Source: Microbacterium terregens (lineage in GTDB: Bacteria; Actinomycetota; Actinomycetes; Actinomycetales; Microbacteriaceae). Taken from it: a stretch of 64,000 nucleotides of DNA. How positions within the stretch are numbered: the stretch's first letter is position 1; each line of letters starts with the position of its first letter. The stretch covers positions 1,922,001-1,986,000 of the forward strand of contig NZ_BAAAWH010000001.1 in the NCBI RefSeq assembly GCF_039534975.1, in the 5' to 3' direction. The translations under genes and the position numbers were made by a program. Shown in pieces: positions 8,521 to 20,579 of the stretch. The notes under the pieces are model-generated. The model was not told where the DNA came from. It worked only from the letters and a program-made list of their open reading frames with translations, and ran no database searches.

Positions 8521-9710
8521 AGCCCGGCGGCTGCGCGCAGGTCGTCGACGCGGTCGGTGCGCTCCCACGTGAAGTCGGGCAGTTCGCGGCCGAAGTGTCC
8601 ATAGGCGGCGGTCTGCGCGTAGATCGGGCGCAGCAGGTCGAGCTGGTCGATGATGGCCTTCGGGCGCAGGTCGAAGACGTCGAGGATCGCCCGCGTGATC
8701 ACCTCGTCGCCGACGTGACCGGTGCCGAACGACTCCACGTAGAGCCCGACCGGATTGGCCTTGCCGATCGCGTAGGCGATCTGCACCTCGAGGCGGTCGG
8801 CCAGGCCGGCGGCCACGGCGTTCTTGGCGACCCACCGCATGGCGTAGGCAGCGGAACGGTCGACCTTCGAGGGGTCCTTTCCGCTGAAGGCGCCCCCGCC
8901 GTGTCGGGATGCCCCGCCGTAGGTGTCGATGATGATCTTGCGTCCGGTGAGCCCGGCATCGCCCTTGGGACCGCCGGTGATGAAGGGACCCGCGGGGTTG
9001 ATGTAGAACTGGACGTCCGGCATCGCGAGGCCGGTGGCCTCCAGGACCGGGTCGATGACCTCGGCGCGAACGGCGGCGCGCAGGGCCTTCTGCGAGATGT
9101 CGGGGTGGTGCTGCGTCGACAGAACGACGGACTCCACGGTCTTCGGGATCTGCCCGTCGTACCCGAGCGTCACCTGGGTCTTGCCGTCCGGACGCAGAAA
9201 GGGCAGCGCGCCGCTGCGGCGGGCGTCGGCGAGACGTTCGGCCATGCGGTGAGCGGTCCAGGCGGCCATCGGCATCAACTGAGGCGTCTCGGTGGTCGCG
9301 TAGCCGAACATGATGCCCTGGTCGCCGGCGCCCTGCTCGTCACGAGGGTCGGTGGATCCGCCCTCGCGGCGTTCGAACGCCTTGTCCACCCCGGCCGCGA
9401 TGTCGGACGACTGCGCGCCGATCGACACGCTCACGCCGCACGAGTCCCCGTCGAAGCCGGTGTCGCTGGAGGTGTAGCCGATGCGGTTGACGACTCCTCG
9501 GACGATCGCCGGGATCTCGACGTACGCGCTCGTGGACACTTCGCCCGCCACGTGGACCAGGCCCGTGGTGACCAGCGTCTCGACTGCGACGCGGCCGTGC
9601 GGATCCTCGGCGAGGATCGCATCGAGGATGCTGTCCGAGATCTGGTCGCAGATCTTGTCGGGGTGCCCCTCCGTCACGGACTCGGACGTGAACAGACGCA
9701 GCTCGGTCAT
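8517..9710 (-). CDS. metK: S-adenosylmethionine synthase
   Basis: A 397-residue enzyme making S-adenosylmethionine from methionine and ATP. The N-terminus [22 protein letters not shown] includes the ATP-binding histidine and metal-binding aspartates; [12 protein letters not shown] is the flexible-loop signature and [18 protein letters not shown] is the second signature. Length is normal. The gene begins after a 126-base gap behind rpoZ containing a hairpin and a possible CATACT -10. No known SAM riboswitch fold could be made out in that leader. In many actinobacteria coaBC lies between rpoZ and metK; it is missing here. Confidence 0.97.
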   Translation of the reverse strand: MTELRLFTSESVTEGHPDKICDQISDSILDAILAEDPHGRVAVETLVTTGLVHVAGEVSTSAYVEIPAIVRGVVNRIGYTSSDTGFDGDSCGVSVSIGAQSSDIAAGVDKAFERREGGSTDPRDEQGAGDQGIMFGYATTETPQLMPMAAWTAHRMAERLADARRSGALPFLRPDGKTQVTLGYDGQIPKTVESVVLSTQHHPDISQKALRAAVRAEVIDPVLEATGLAMPDVQFYINPAGPFITGGPKGDAGLTGRKIIIDTYGGASRHGGGAFSGKDPSKVDRSAAYAMRWVAKNAVAAGLADRLEVQIAYAIGKANPVGLYVESFGTGHVGDEVITRAILDVFDLRPKAIIDQLDLLRPIYAQTAAYGHFGRELPDFTWERTDRVDDLRAAAGL

Positions 9711-9794
9711 CGATGCTCCAGGTTCCTGGCGGAGTCGGGTGGGGTCGCACCAGTATGGCGGCCGAGACCGACACCGCCGTCAGGCGGGGTCACC

Positions 9795-9817
9795 GCACCG
9801 CCCGGCGTGGGCGGTGC
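9795..9817 (-). terminator. GC-rich hairpin downstream of rpoZ
   Basis: GCACCGCCC and GGGCGGTGC form a perfect 9-bp stem around a 5-base loop, 20 bases past the rpoZ stop. There is no U-tract, as is common for actinobacterial terminator-like structures. It precedes the metK promoter region. Confidence 0.5.
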
Positions 9818-9836
9818 ACACGCGGCGACGCCGTGA

Positions 9837-10091
9837 TCACTCAGCCGGGCGAAGGCGGAGCTTGTCCTCGTGGATCTCGTGCAGGGCGATGGTGAGCGGC
9901 TTGTCCTCGACGGTGGAGTCGACCAGCGGGCCCACGTTGTCGAAGAGGTTGCCCTCATGCAGGTCCGAGTAGTAGTCGTTGATCTGGCGCGCGCGCTTGG
10001 ACGCGTAGATGACGAGCTGGTACTTCGAGTCGACCTTCTGGAGCAGGCTGTCGATGGGGGGATCGATGATCCCCTGGTTCTTTCCGGCCAC
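9837..10091 (-). CDS. rpoZ: DNA-directed RNA polymerase omega subunit
   Basis: An 84-residue omega subunit. It contains the conserved [33 protein letters not shown] region that wraps the beta-prime C-terminus and helps RNA polymerase assembly. A good ribosome site (GGAGG) precedes the ATG. It follows gmk after 55 bases and is probably co-transcribed with it. Unlike the E. coli arrangement spoT is not next to it; a Rel homologue is encoded elsewhere in the window. Confidence 0.96.
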   Translation of the reverse strand: MAGKNQGIIDPPIDSLLQKVDSKYQLVIYASKRARQINDYYSDLHEGNLFDNVGPLVDSTVEDKPLTIALHEIHEDKLRLRPAE

Positions 10092-10146
10092 GGCGAAACC
10101 TCCTGGGTTTTTGCGACGGATGTCGGGTGAAAACGTGTCGGCGCTC

Positions 10147-11115
10147 TCAGGCGCGCGAAGATGGGCGCGGCGGCGCCTGGACCAATTCTACGACCTCGCG
10201 GGCCGCCGCGGCGACGTCGTCGTTGACGACGCGGAAATCGAACTCATGCTGAGCCGCCAATTCGGACTTCGCTGTGCGCAGGCGCCGCGCCCGTTCCTCG
10301 TCTCCCTCGGTGCCTCGGCCGATGAGACGCTGCACGAGCTCGTCCCAGCTGGGGGGAAGGAGGAACACCAGTGTTGCCGAGGGTTCGGCCGCGCGGACCT
10401 GCCGCGCGCCCTGAAGATCGATCTCGAGCAGGACGGTGCGGCCGGCTGCCAGCGCTTCCTCGATCGGCCGCCGGGGTGTGCCGTAGCGGTACTTGTTGTG
10501 CACGGTGGCATGTTCGAGGAGCTCGCCTGAATCGATCAGACGATCGAACTCGGCGTCGTCGACGAAGAAGTAGTGCTGGCCGTCGATCTCTCCGGGCCGG
10601 GGCGGTCGTGTCGTCGCCGACACGGAGAGGTGGATCTCCGGGTGGTGCTCATGGATGTGCGCGGCGACGGTCCCCTTGCCCACGGCCGTCGGTCCGGCGA
10701 GCACGACGAGTCGGCTGCGGCCGCTGCGGGAGGCCCGTTCCGGCCAGCGGGCGTCCAGGAACGAGCTCAGCACGCGACGCTGGCGGGCGCCCAGACCGCC
10801 CAGCCGTTTGACGGGCGAGATCTGCAGCTCTTCGAGGATGCGGTTGCGCTTGCCTTCGCCGATCGCGGGGAGGCTGGTGAGGTATTCCGTCACGCGCATC
10901 GTGCCGGCGGGCGAAGTCGGGTCGGCGAATGCTCGGCGCGCGAGCTCCTGCGGCGTGATCACGCGCATCGCGACGTCCTTCTTGAGCGAGGCGCGGGCGC
11001 GCCGCGCGGCGACGGCCCGACGGGATGCCTCGACCCGATCCACCTCGGGCGGTCGCGTCGGCGAGCCGACGGCGGGGCGGCGAGCTCCCGCGTCGGGCGT
11101 CTGGGAATCAGCCAT
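10147..11115 (-). CDS. gmk: Fusion protein: actinobacterial integration host factor domain + guanylate kinase
   Basis: A 322-residue protein with two parts. Residues about 25-125 resemble the mycobacterial/Streptomyces integration host factor: a basic helix [16 protein letters not shown], then the helix-turn-helix-like [20 protein letters not shown] and [13 protein letters not shown]. Residues about 133-315 are guanylate kinase, with P-loop GPTAVGKGT at 141-149, the GMP-binding [13 protein letters not shown] and the YFFVDDAEF and [11 protein letters not shown] segments; it phosphorylates GMP to GDP. In most actinobacteria the two are separate neighbouring genes. No stop codon or internal start separates them here. 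The ATG overlaps the pyrF end by eight bases. Confidence 0.92.
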   Translation of the reverse strand: MADSQTPDAGARRPAVGSPTRPPEVDRVEASRRAVAARRARASLKKDVAMRVITPQELARRAFADPTSPAGTMRVTEYLTSLPAIGEGKRNRILEELQISPVKRLGGLGARQRRVLSSFLDARWPERASRSGRSRLVVLAGPTAVGKGTVAAHIHEHHPEIHLSVSATTRPPRPGEIDGQHYFFVDDAEFDRLIDSGELLEHATVHNKYRYGTPRRPIEEALAAGRTVLLEIDLQGARQVRAAEPSATLVFLLPPSWDELVQRLIGRGTEGDEERARRLRTAKSELAAQHEFDFRVVNDDVAAAAREVVELVQAPPRPSSRA

Positions 11116-11957
11116 GCGAGCTCCTGTACTCCTGGACCCGCGAATCGATGGCCTGCGCGAGCCCGGCGGGTCCCGCCGACAGCAGGCTGCGGCTCTCCGA
11201 TGCGATGACGAGCGGGGCAGAGGCGCCGAACCGGCGGTGGAGGTCCGCGGGGCCGGCGCCCTGGTGCCCGAAGCCGGGCGCGAGGATCGGCGTCGGCGGG
11301 GCCACGGCGTCCAGCCCGGCATCGGTCCAGTCCACCGTGGAGCCGATCACCAGCCCGATGCTCGCCCACGACGCGTCGGGAGTCCTCGCGGTGTTGCGCG
11401 CCGAGACCTCCGCGACGATGCTCGCCGACACGGTGCGGCCGTCGGTCAGCGTCGCGCGCTGCGAGGGGAAGGCGTCCGGGTTGCTCGTCGCGGCCAGGAC
11501 GAAGACGCCCTTGCCGGCGCGCTCGGCGAGTTCGAAGGCTCCCTCGAGGGCGCGGACGCCCAGGAACGGGTTCGCCGTCATCGCGTCCGACTCCAACGGT
11601 GAGCCGGGGGTCAGCCACGCCTGGGCGTACGCGTCCATGGTCGACCCGATGTCGCCGCGCTTGGCATCGGCGATCACGATCAGTCCGGCCGTGCGTGCGG
11701 CGGCGAGCACGTCCTCGAGGGCGGCGAAACCCGCCGAGCCGTATCGCTCGAAGAAGGACACCTGCGGCTTGACGATGCCGACACGACCGGCCGCGGCATC
11801 CACCACCCGCAGGCCGAACTCGCGGGCACCGGCCGCCGACGCCTCCAATCCCCATGCCGACAGGAGCTGCTCATGCGGATCGATCCCGACGCACAGCGGG
11901 CCGAAGCCGGCAAGAGCCTCGCGGACGCGGTCGCCGAACCCCGTTGCGGTCAACCTC

Positions 11958-11968
<11 letters not shown>
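11108..11968 (-). CDS. pyrF: Orotidine 5'-phosphate decarboxylase (type 2)
   Basis: A 286-residue enzyme making UMP from orotidine monophosphate, the last de novo pyrimidine step. The type-2 (mycobacterial-like) family is indicated by the length and by [23 protein letters not shown] and the catalytic [12 protein letters not shown] motif, with the Lys-Asp pair near residues 90-95. [10 protein letters not shown] contributes the phosphate site. The start overlaps carB's end by 11 bases, and the stop overlaps gmk's start, so it is embedded in the pyr-gmk operon. Confidence 0.96.
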
Positions 11969-15250
<3,282 letters not shown>

Positions 15251-15251
<1 letters not shown>

Positions 15252-16435
15252 CAGTTCTTGTCCTTCTGAGTGGAGACGACCATGTCGCGGAACCGGTCGA
15301 ACAGGTAGTTGGCGTCGTGCGGTCCCGCCGCCGCTTCGGGGTGGTATTGCACGGAGAACGCCGGGATGTCCAGCGCCCGCAGACCCTCGACCACGTTGTC
15401 GTTGAGACCCACGTGGCTCACTTCGACCCGTCCGTAGCCGTTCGGGCTGTCGAACTCGCCCTCCCGCGGCGCCTCCACGGCGAAGCCGTGGTTGTGCGAG
15501 GTGATCTCCACGCGGCCGGTCGTCCGATCGAGCACCGGCTGGTTGATGCCGCGGTGACCGAACGGCAGCTTGTAGGTGCCCAGGCCCAGTGCGCGGCCGA
15601 GCAGCTGGTTGCCGAAGCAGATACCGAAGAACGGCAGACCGTCATCGAGCACGCTCCGCAGCACGTCCACGTGATCGTCCGAGGCCGCCGGGTCGCCGGG
15701 GCCGTTGGAGTAGAACACGGCGACCGGGTCGATCGCGCGGATGTCGTCGATCGTGACGTCCTGAGGAAGCACGTGGACGTCGAAGCCGCGCGCAGCGAGA
15801 TTGTCGATGGTCGACTGCTTCACGCCGAGGTCGAGCACCGCGAGGTTGCCGATGCGTTCGACACCCGCGTAGAGAACTGCCGGCGTCACTTCGGCGCGGT
15901 CCACCGAGACCTCAGCGGACAGGTTCTGCCCGGTCATCTCGGGTGCGGCCTGGACGATCGCCAGCTGCTCGCCGGGGTCGAGGCTCGCAGCGTCGCCCGA
16001 GAAGATGCCGCCGCGCATGCTGCCGGCGGCGCGGATGTGCCGGGTGATCGCTCGGGTGTCGATGCCGCTGATGCCGACGACGCCATCGCCGACGAGCGCG
16101 TCGTCCAGCGATTCCTCGGCGCGCCAGTTCGACACGATGCGTGAGGGGTCGCGGACGATGTAGCCGGAGACCCAGATGCGGCGGGACTCGGCGTCTTCCG
16201 CGTTCATGCCGGTGTTCCCGATATGCGGGGCCGTCTGCAGCACGATCTGGCCGGCGTACGACGGGTCGGTGAGGGTCTCCTGGTACCCGGTCATCCCAGT
16301 GGCGAAGACCACCTCGCCCAACGACGTTCCGCGGGCGCCGTACGCACGTCCGACGTGACGGGTGCCGTCTTCGAGCACGAGGACGGCGGGGTCGGCAGGA
16401 GCGCCCACGGCGCGGGTGTCTAGGGGAACAGTCAT
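15251..16435 (-). CDS. carA: Carbamoyl-phosphate synthase small subunit
   Basis: A 394-residue glutamine amidotransferase subunit feeding ammonia to CarB. The N-terminal CPSase domain ([34 protein letters not shown]) precedes the class-I glutaminase domain with the nucleophile in [16 protein letters not shown] and the histidine in [12 protein letters not shown]. Start ATG at 16435 overlaps the stop of the preceding membrane-protein gene (ATGA). The frame continues upstream, but without homology. The gene order carA-carB-pyrF matches the actinobacterial pyr operon. Confidence 0.97.
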
Positions 16436-16935
16436 TCGTTCGTTCCTGTCTGGGTTGAGAGTGCGGAGATTTCGTCGGCCACCACGCGGGCGGAGGCATC
16501 CTGGGGCCGGAAATAGGAGTCCACGACGGACTGACCGTCGAGTCGCCACGAGATGCGGACCAGCCCGTCGCGCTCCACGACGCGGTCGATCGCAACGGTC
16601 GCCTGGGCGACCTCGACGATCTGCGCGGTCGGAACGAACAGACGCGGTTGGCCGGTGAGGTCGATGGCCACGCCGGCGCTGGTGACGACCAGGTCGGCGC
16701 GAGAGCGGAAGCCCAGGCCACGGATGGCGAGGCGCTCCAGCGGCTCGCCATGGCGTGTGGTGGCGACGTAGAGGCTGTCGTGGCGGCTGAGGACAGCGGC
16801 ATCCGCCGGAGCCTCCCCGACCGGGGCGCGCAGGCCGGAGTCGCGGCGGGTGCGCCGCCACCACGCCCAGGCCAGCACGCTGATCAGCACCACGGCGACC
16901 GCGATCATCACGGCCAGCGCCCCCTCGCGCGTCAC
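16432..16935 (-). CDS. PH-like-domain membrane protein within the pyr operon
   Basis: A 167-residue protein with one N-terminal transmembrane segment (residues about 7-29, ending [11 protein letters not shown]) and a soluble C-terminal portion rich in beta strands ([22 protein letters not shown], then [12 protein letters not shown]). The family is regularly found between pyrC and carA in actinobacteria and is described as PH-like; its function is not known. GTG start overlaps the pyrC stop (GTGA) and its stop overlaps the carA ATG (ATGA), so it is translated as part of the pathway operon. A role in localising or regulating the pathway is only a guess. Confidence 0.8.
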   Translation of the reverse strand: MTREGALAVMIAVAVVLISVLAWAWWRRTRRDSGLRAPVGEAPADAAVLSRHDSLYVATTRHGEPLERLAIRGLGFRSRADLVVTSAGVAIDLTGQPRLFVPTAQIVEVAQATVAIDRVVERDGLVRISWRLDGQSVVDSYFRPQDASARVVADEISALSTQTGTNE

Positions 16936-18278
16936 GCGCGCACCCCCGGTGCGTCCAGGAGCGCGCCGTCGGCGACCGTGACGACGCCGCCGTACACCGT
17001 CCACCGCACTTCACCGGGCAGTTCGCGTCCGAGGTAGGGCGAGTTGCGACTGCGTCCGTGAAGATCCTCCTTCGAGAACGTGCGGGTCGGCGCCGGGTCG
17101 TAGAGCGTGAGGGATGCCGCTTCCCCGGTCGCCAGGGGCGTGCCGTGTCCGCGCAGGCGCCCGATGCGGGCGGGGGTCCGTGACATCACCCGCGCGACAT
17201 CGGGCCAGGAGAGCATGCCGGTGTCGACCATGGCGAGCTGGACGACGCGCAGCGCGCTTTCCAGACCGACCATGCCGTTGGCCGCCGTCTGCCATTCGCA
17301 GGCCTTCGCTTCGGCCGGGTGCGGTGCGTGATCGGTGGCGACGATGTCGATCGTGCCGTCGGCCAGTCCGCGCCGGACGGCGCGCACGTCCTCCTCGCGC
17401 CGCAGCGGCGGGTTCACCTTGAAGGAGGCGTCGTAGTCGCGCGCGAGTTCGTCGGTGAGCAGCAGGTGATGCGGTGTGACCTCCGCGGTCACGTTCACGC
17501 CGCGCCGCTTCGCCCACCTGATGATGTCGACCGATCCCGCAGTGGACAGGTGGCACACGTGCAGGCGCGATCCGACGTGCTCGGCGAGCAGCACGTCGCG
17601 CGCGATGATGGACTCCTCCGCCACGGCGGGCCATCCGGCCAGGCCCAGCTCAGCTGAGACCGCGCCCTCGTTCATCTGGGCGCCTTCGGTCAGCCGTGGG
17701 TCCTGCGCGTGCTGGGCGATGACACCGTCGAAGGCCTTCACGTATTCCAGCGCGCGGCGCATGATCAGGGGATCCCAGACGCACGAGCCGTCGTCGCTGA
17801 AGACACGGACCTGGGCGCGGGAGTCGGCCATCGTGCCGAGTTCGGCGAGGCGTTCGCCCTGCTGCCCGACCGTGACCGCACCGATGGGCTGCACGGTCGC
17901 GAAGCCGGCCGCTTCGCCGAGGGCGAGCACCTGCTCGACGACTCCGGCGGTGTCCGCGACGGGTGATGTGTTCGGCATTGCGAAGACGGCCGTGTAACCG
18001 CCGGCTGCCGCAGCGCGGGACCCGGTGAGGACCGTCTCGGATGCCTCGTATCCCGGTTCGCGCAGATGCGTGTGCAGATCCACCAGGCCGGGAAGGGCCA
18101 CCAGACCCTCGGCGTCGATCACGGTGGCGCCGGCGCGGCTGAGCGTTCCGCCGGACGCGGCGATGACCCCGTCCTGGACGAGAAGGTCGCCGGTGCCGCC
18201 ACCTTCGAGTCGCGCGCCGCGGATGAGAAGGGTCTCTGTCCGAGGGTTGCGGTGCGAAGCGCTGTCGAGGGCGGTCAT
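16932..18278 (-). CDS. pyrC: Dihydroorotase
   Basis: A 448-residue amidohydrolase-fold enzyme cyclising carbamoyl aspartate to dihydroorotate. Zinc ligands are seen in [14 protein letters not shown], followed by HVCHLST near residue 240 and the catalytic aspartate in IVATDHAPH near 310. The length and HTHLREPG motif place it in the class-I (long) dihydroorotases that work with PyrB. The start overlaps the pyrB stop by four bases. pyrD is not in this operon and must be elsewhere. Confidence 0.96.
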   Translation of the reverse strand: MTALDSASHRNPRTETLLIRGARLEGGGTGDLLVQDGVIAASGGTLSRAGATVIDAEGLVALPGLVDLHTHLREPGYEASETVLTGSRAAAAGGYTAVFAMPNTSPVADTAGVVEQVLALGEAAGFATVQPIGAVTVGQQGERLAELGTMADSRAQVRVFSDDGSCVWDPLIMRRALEYVKAFDGVIAQHAQDPRLTEGAQMNEGAVSAELGLAGWPAVAEESIIARDVLLAEHVGSRLHVCHLSTAGSVDIIRWAKRRGVNVTAEVTPHHLLLTDELARDYDASFKVNPPLRREEDVRAVRRGLADGTIDIVATDHAPHPAEAKACEWQTAANGMVGLESALRVVQLAMVDTGMLSWPDVARVMSRTPARIGRLRGHGTPLATGEAASLTLYDPAPTRTFSKEDLHGRSRNSPYLGRELPGEVRWTVYGGVVTVADGALLDAPGVRA

Positions 18279-19258
18279 GATGCGTCCTCCCTCTCGTCAT
18301 TCGCCGGTCCCCCGGCACGTTCTCCCGCCAACAGCAGGTAGAGCACCGCCATCCGCACGGACACGCCGTTCGTCACCTGATCGAGCACGGTCGACCGGGG
18401 GGAATCGGCGGCTTCGGCGGAGATCTCCAGGCCTCGATTCATCGGGCCCGGATGCATCACCATGCTACCCGGCGGAAGCACCTCCAGCCTGCGCGCGTCC
18501 AGACCCCAGCGGCGGGAATACTCCCGTTCAGTGGGGAAATACGCGGCATTCATCCGTTCCAGCTGGATCCGCAGCACCATGAGGGCGTCCGGTTCCGCCG
18601 CGACCGCGTCGTCCAGGTCGAAGATCACCCGCGCCGGCCAGGCCGACACGTCCTGGGGCACGAGCGTGGGCGGGGCCACCAGGGTGACCTCAGCGCCGAG
18701 CGTGTCCAGCAGCCAGACGTTCGAGCGGGCGACCCGGGAGTGGAGGATGTCGCCCACGATGGTGACCTTCACTCCGGACAGGTCCCGGCCCCGGCTGCCG
18801 CCGCCGCCGAAGCGCCGTTTGCGGATGGTGTAGGCATCCAGCAGCGCCTGGGTGGGGTGCTCGTGCGTGCCGTCACCGGCGTTGACGACGCCCGCGGTGA
18901 TCCAGCCGCTGGTTGCCAGCGTCCGCGACGCGCCCGAAGCGCCGTGGCGGATGACGACGGCATCCGCACCCATGGCCTGGAGCGTCTGCGCGGTGTCCTG
19001 CAGCGACTCGCCCTTCGAGAGGCTGGAGCCCTTCGCGGAGAAGTTGATCACATCGGCACTGAGACGCTTCGCGGCCGCCTCGAAGGAGATGCGCGTGCGC
19101 GTGGAGTCCTCGAAGAAGAGGTTGACCACGGTCTTGCCGCGCAGTGTCGGAAGCTTCTTGACCTCGCGCTGCTGCGTGTCGGCCATGTCCTCGGCGACGT
19201 CGAGGATCTCCAGCGCGTCCGCACGCGAGAGCGTCTTGGTATCCAGGAGATGCCTCAC
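18275..19258 (-). CDS. pyrB: Aspartate carbamoyltransferase catalytic subunit
   Basis: A 327-residue enzyme condensing carbamoyl phosphate with aspartate, the committed pyrimidine step. The carbamoyl-phosphate site [13 protein letters not shown] is near residue 50 and MHPGPMNRG near residue 270. The polar-loop [17 protein letters not shown] motif is also present. No pyrI regulatory subunit follows; instead the next gene is pyrC, as in Gram-positive operons. The start overlaps the pyrR stop by four bases. Confidence 0.97.
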   Translation of the reverse strand: MRHLLDTKTLSRADALEILDVAEDMADTQQREVKKLPTLRGKTVVNLFFEDSTRTRISFEAAAKRLSADVINFSAKGSSLSKGESLQDTAQTLQAMGADAVVIRHGASGASRTLATSGWITAGVVNAGDGTHEHPTQALLDAYTIRKRRFGGGGSRGRDLSGVKVTIVGDILHSRVARSNVWLLDTLGAEVTLVAPPTLVPQDVSAWPARVIFDLDDAVAAEPDALMVLRIQLERMNAAYFPTEREYSRRWGLDARRLEVLPPGSMVMHPGPMNRGLEISAEAADSPRSTVLDQVTNGVSVRMAVLYLLLAGERAGGPANDEREDAS

Positions 19259-19794
19259 GAGTCCGCTCCCTGGATCGTGACGAACTCCTCGCCGTCCACC
19301 TCGGCCAGCCGCACGTTGACGCGCTCGTCCGAGGAGCTCGGCAGGTTCTTCCCGACGAAGTCGGGTCGGATCGGCAGCTGACGGTGTCCGCGATCCACCA
19401 GGGTCGCAAGGCGGACCGCCGCCGGGCGCCCGATGTCCTGGATCGCGTCCAGTGCGGCACGGATGCTGCGGCCGGAGAAGAGCACATCGTCGACCAGGAC
19501 GACGACGGCACCGTCGATTCCGCCCGCGGGAATCGACGTCGGCTGGGGGGCTCGGGTCGGATTGCGGTGCAGATCGTCCCGGTACATGGTCACATCGAGC
19601 GCGCCCACCGGCACGACGGTGCCGCTGAACTCGCTGATCAGTGTGGCGATGCGGTTCGCGAGGGCGACGCCGCGAGTAGGGATGCCGAGGATCACCAGCC
19701 CATGGGGTCCGCGGTTGGACTCGAGGATCTCGTGAGAGATCCGAGTCAGGGCCCGGGCGATGTCGGCCTCATGCAGCACGGTTCGCGTGCTCAT
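19255..19794 (-). CDS. pyrR: PyrR regulatory protein / uracil phosphoribosyltransferase
   Basis: A 179-residue phosphoribosyltransferase-fold protein. It has the PRPP-binding signature [22 protein letters not shown] near residue 95 and [22 protein letters not shown]. PyrR binds pyr mRNA when UMP levels are high and lowers expression; many also have weak uracil phosphoribosyltransferase activity. The start [12 protein letters not shown] at 19794 is chosen on family alignment. A PyrR recognition loop lies 17-30 bases upstream, overlapping the approach to the ribosome site, so autogenous translational control of the whole operon is likely. Confidence 0.95.
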   Translation of the reverse strand: MSTRTVLHEADIARALTRISHEILESNRGPHGLVILGIPTRGVALANRIATLISEFSGTVVPVGALDVTMYRDDLHRNPTRAPQPTSIPAGGIDGAVVVLVDDVLFSGRSIRAALDAIQDIGRPAAVRLATLVDRGHRQLPIRPDFVGKNLPSSSDERVNVRLAEVDGEEFVTIQGADS

Positions 19795-19810
19795 CCGCCG
19801 CTCCCTTCTC

Positions 19811-19824
19811 CGCCTCACTGGACG
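19811..19824 (-). promoter_or_regulatory. PyrR-binding loop in the pyr mRNA leader
   Basis: The minus strand reads CGTCCAGTGAGGCG. The known PyrR-binding consensus is ARUCCNGNGAGGYU; all twelve inner positions fit, and the outer A-U pair is replaced by a C-G pair, which keeps base pairing. CCG and CGG close the stem on either side of the loop. It ends 16 bases before the pyrR ATG, with no terminator hairpin visible, which favours repression of translation initiation as reported for Mycobacterium smegmatis over attenuation. Confidence 0.75.
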
Positions 19825-19846
19825 GTGTTAAAGGTTGCTTCGATCG

Positions 19847-19852
19847 ATCTTA
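19847..19852 (-). promoter_or_regulatory. Candidate -10 element of the pyr operon
   Basis: TAAGAT on the minus strand lies 52 bases before the pyrR ATG, predicting a leader of about 45 nt that just includes the PyrR loop. No good -35 is visible. The short leader supports translational rather than attenuation control. Confidence 0.5.
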
Positions 19853-19939
19853 CCCGACGCGAATAGCGGGCCGCCGCGGCCCCGACCTGACATGACTCCG
19901 GCCGGCTCCCTCGGGAGCTGACCGGAGAATGCGCGCAGG

Positions 19940-20473
19940 TCACCGCTTCGTGTCGGGTCCCTTCAGCACACGCGATGCCACGACCAGAGCGGCCGCGATG
20001 AGGACGGCGTTCTTGAAGATGTATTGGCCCGTCAGCGTCGGTCCGGCCGCGCCGAACACCTCGGACGGCATCAGCACGATCGGCGAGAGGATGCCGACGT
20101 ACGCCACGGCGAGGACGACGAGACCGGCGCGGGCGAAGACCCCGCCCGCGATGAGCAGTCCACCGGCGACGACCTCCAGAATCGCTGTCAGGACCATCGC
20201 CGTCGGCCCCGTGATCATGCCGAACGTGAGCCGTTCCCAGGTCGACTGGACCAGGGTCTCGAGCGGGCTCATGCCGGGCACGAACTTGAACGCGCCGAAG
20301 ACGACGAAGACGCCTCCGAGGGCGATGCGCAGGACCGGGATGCTCCAGCGCTGCAGGAAGATCTTGATCGCGGCCTCGGCGTTCGCCTCGAACTGGACGA
20401 GGCGCCGGATCGGCGACGTGCGTGGCCCGGAGACGACGCCGACGGCGCCGTGGCGGACGGGAATGGTGGTCAT
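19940..20473 (-). CDS. DoxX family membrane protein
   Basis: A 177-residue protein with about four transmembrane helices: residues 44-63 (IPVLRIALGGVFVVFGAFKF), 83-105, 112-128 and 150-166. The first helix and its GAFKF ending are typical of DoxX-like proteins, which act in membrane redox processes in some species. The exact substrate cannot be read from sequence. It lies 106 bases downstream of a Rieske-containing hydrolase gene on the same strand, and the two form an apparent insertion between nusB and pyrR. Confidence 0.82.
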   Translation of the reverse strand: MTTIPVRHGAVGVVSGPRTSPIRRLVQFEANAEAAIKIFLQRWSIPVLRIALGGVFVVFGAFKFVPGMSPLETLVQSTWERLTFGMITGPTAMVLTAILEVVAGGLLIAGGVFARAGLVVLAVAYVGILSPIVLMPSEVFGAAGPTLTGQYIFKNAVLIAAALVVASRVLKGPDTKR

Positions 20474-20579
20474 GCGAGGCTCCTTGATCGGCCGGGATCC
20501 GCTCGTTGTGCGGTTCCTGGATCAAGAGGACGAACGACGCTCGGTGATACACGGCCGTGGTCGAGGCCCGGGCGATGCC

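Noticed and set aside
8393..8602. N-terminal extension of PriA encoded by the repeats (open frame up to 8602)
   Set aside because: The extension would read through the repeats and into metK's end in another phase; only the start at 8392 matches the family.
9711..9836. SAM riboswitch before metK
   Set aside because: I could not build a SAM-I, SAM-II or SAM-IV like core; only a GC-rich hairpin belonging to the rpoZ end is evident.
16436..17014. Long N-terminal extension of CarA
   Set aside because: It overlaps the coupled membrane-protein gene in another frame; the ATG at 16435 gives the standard CarA length.
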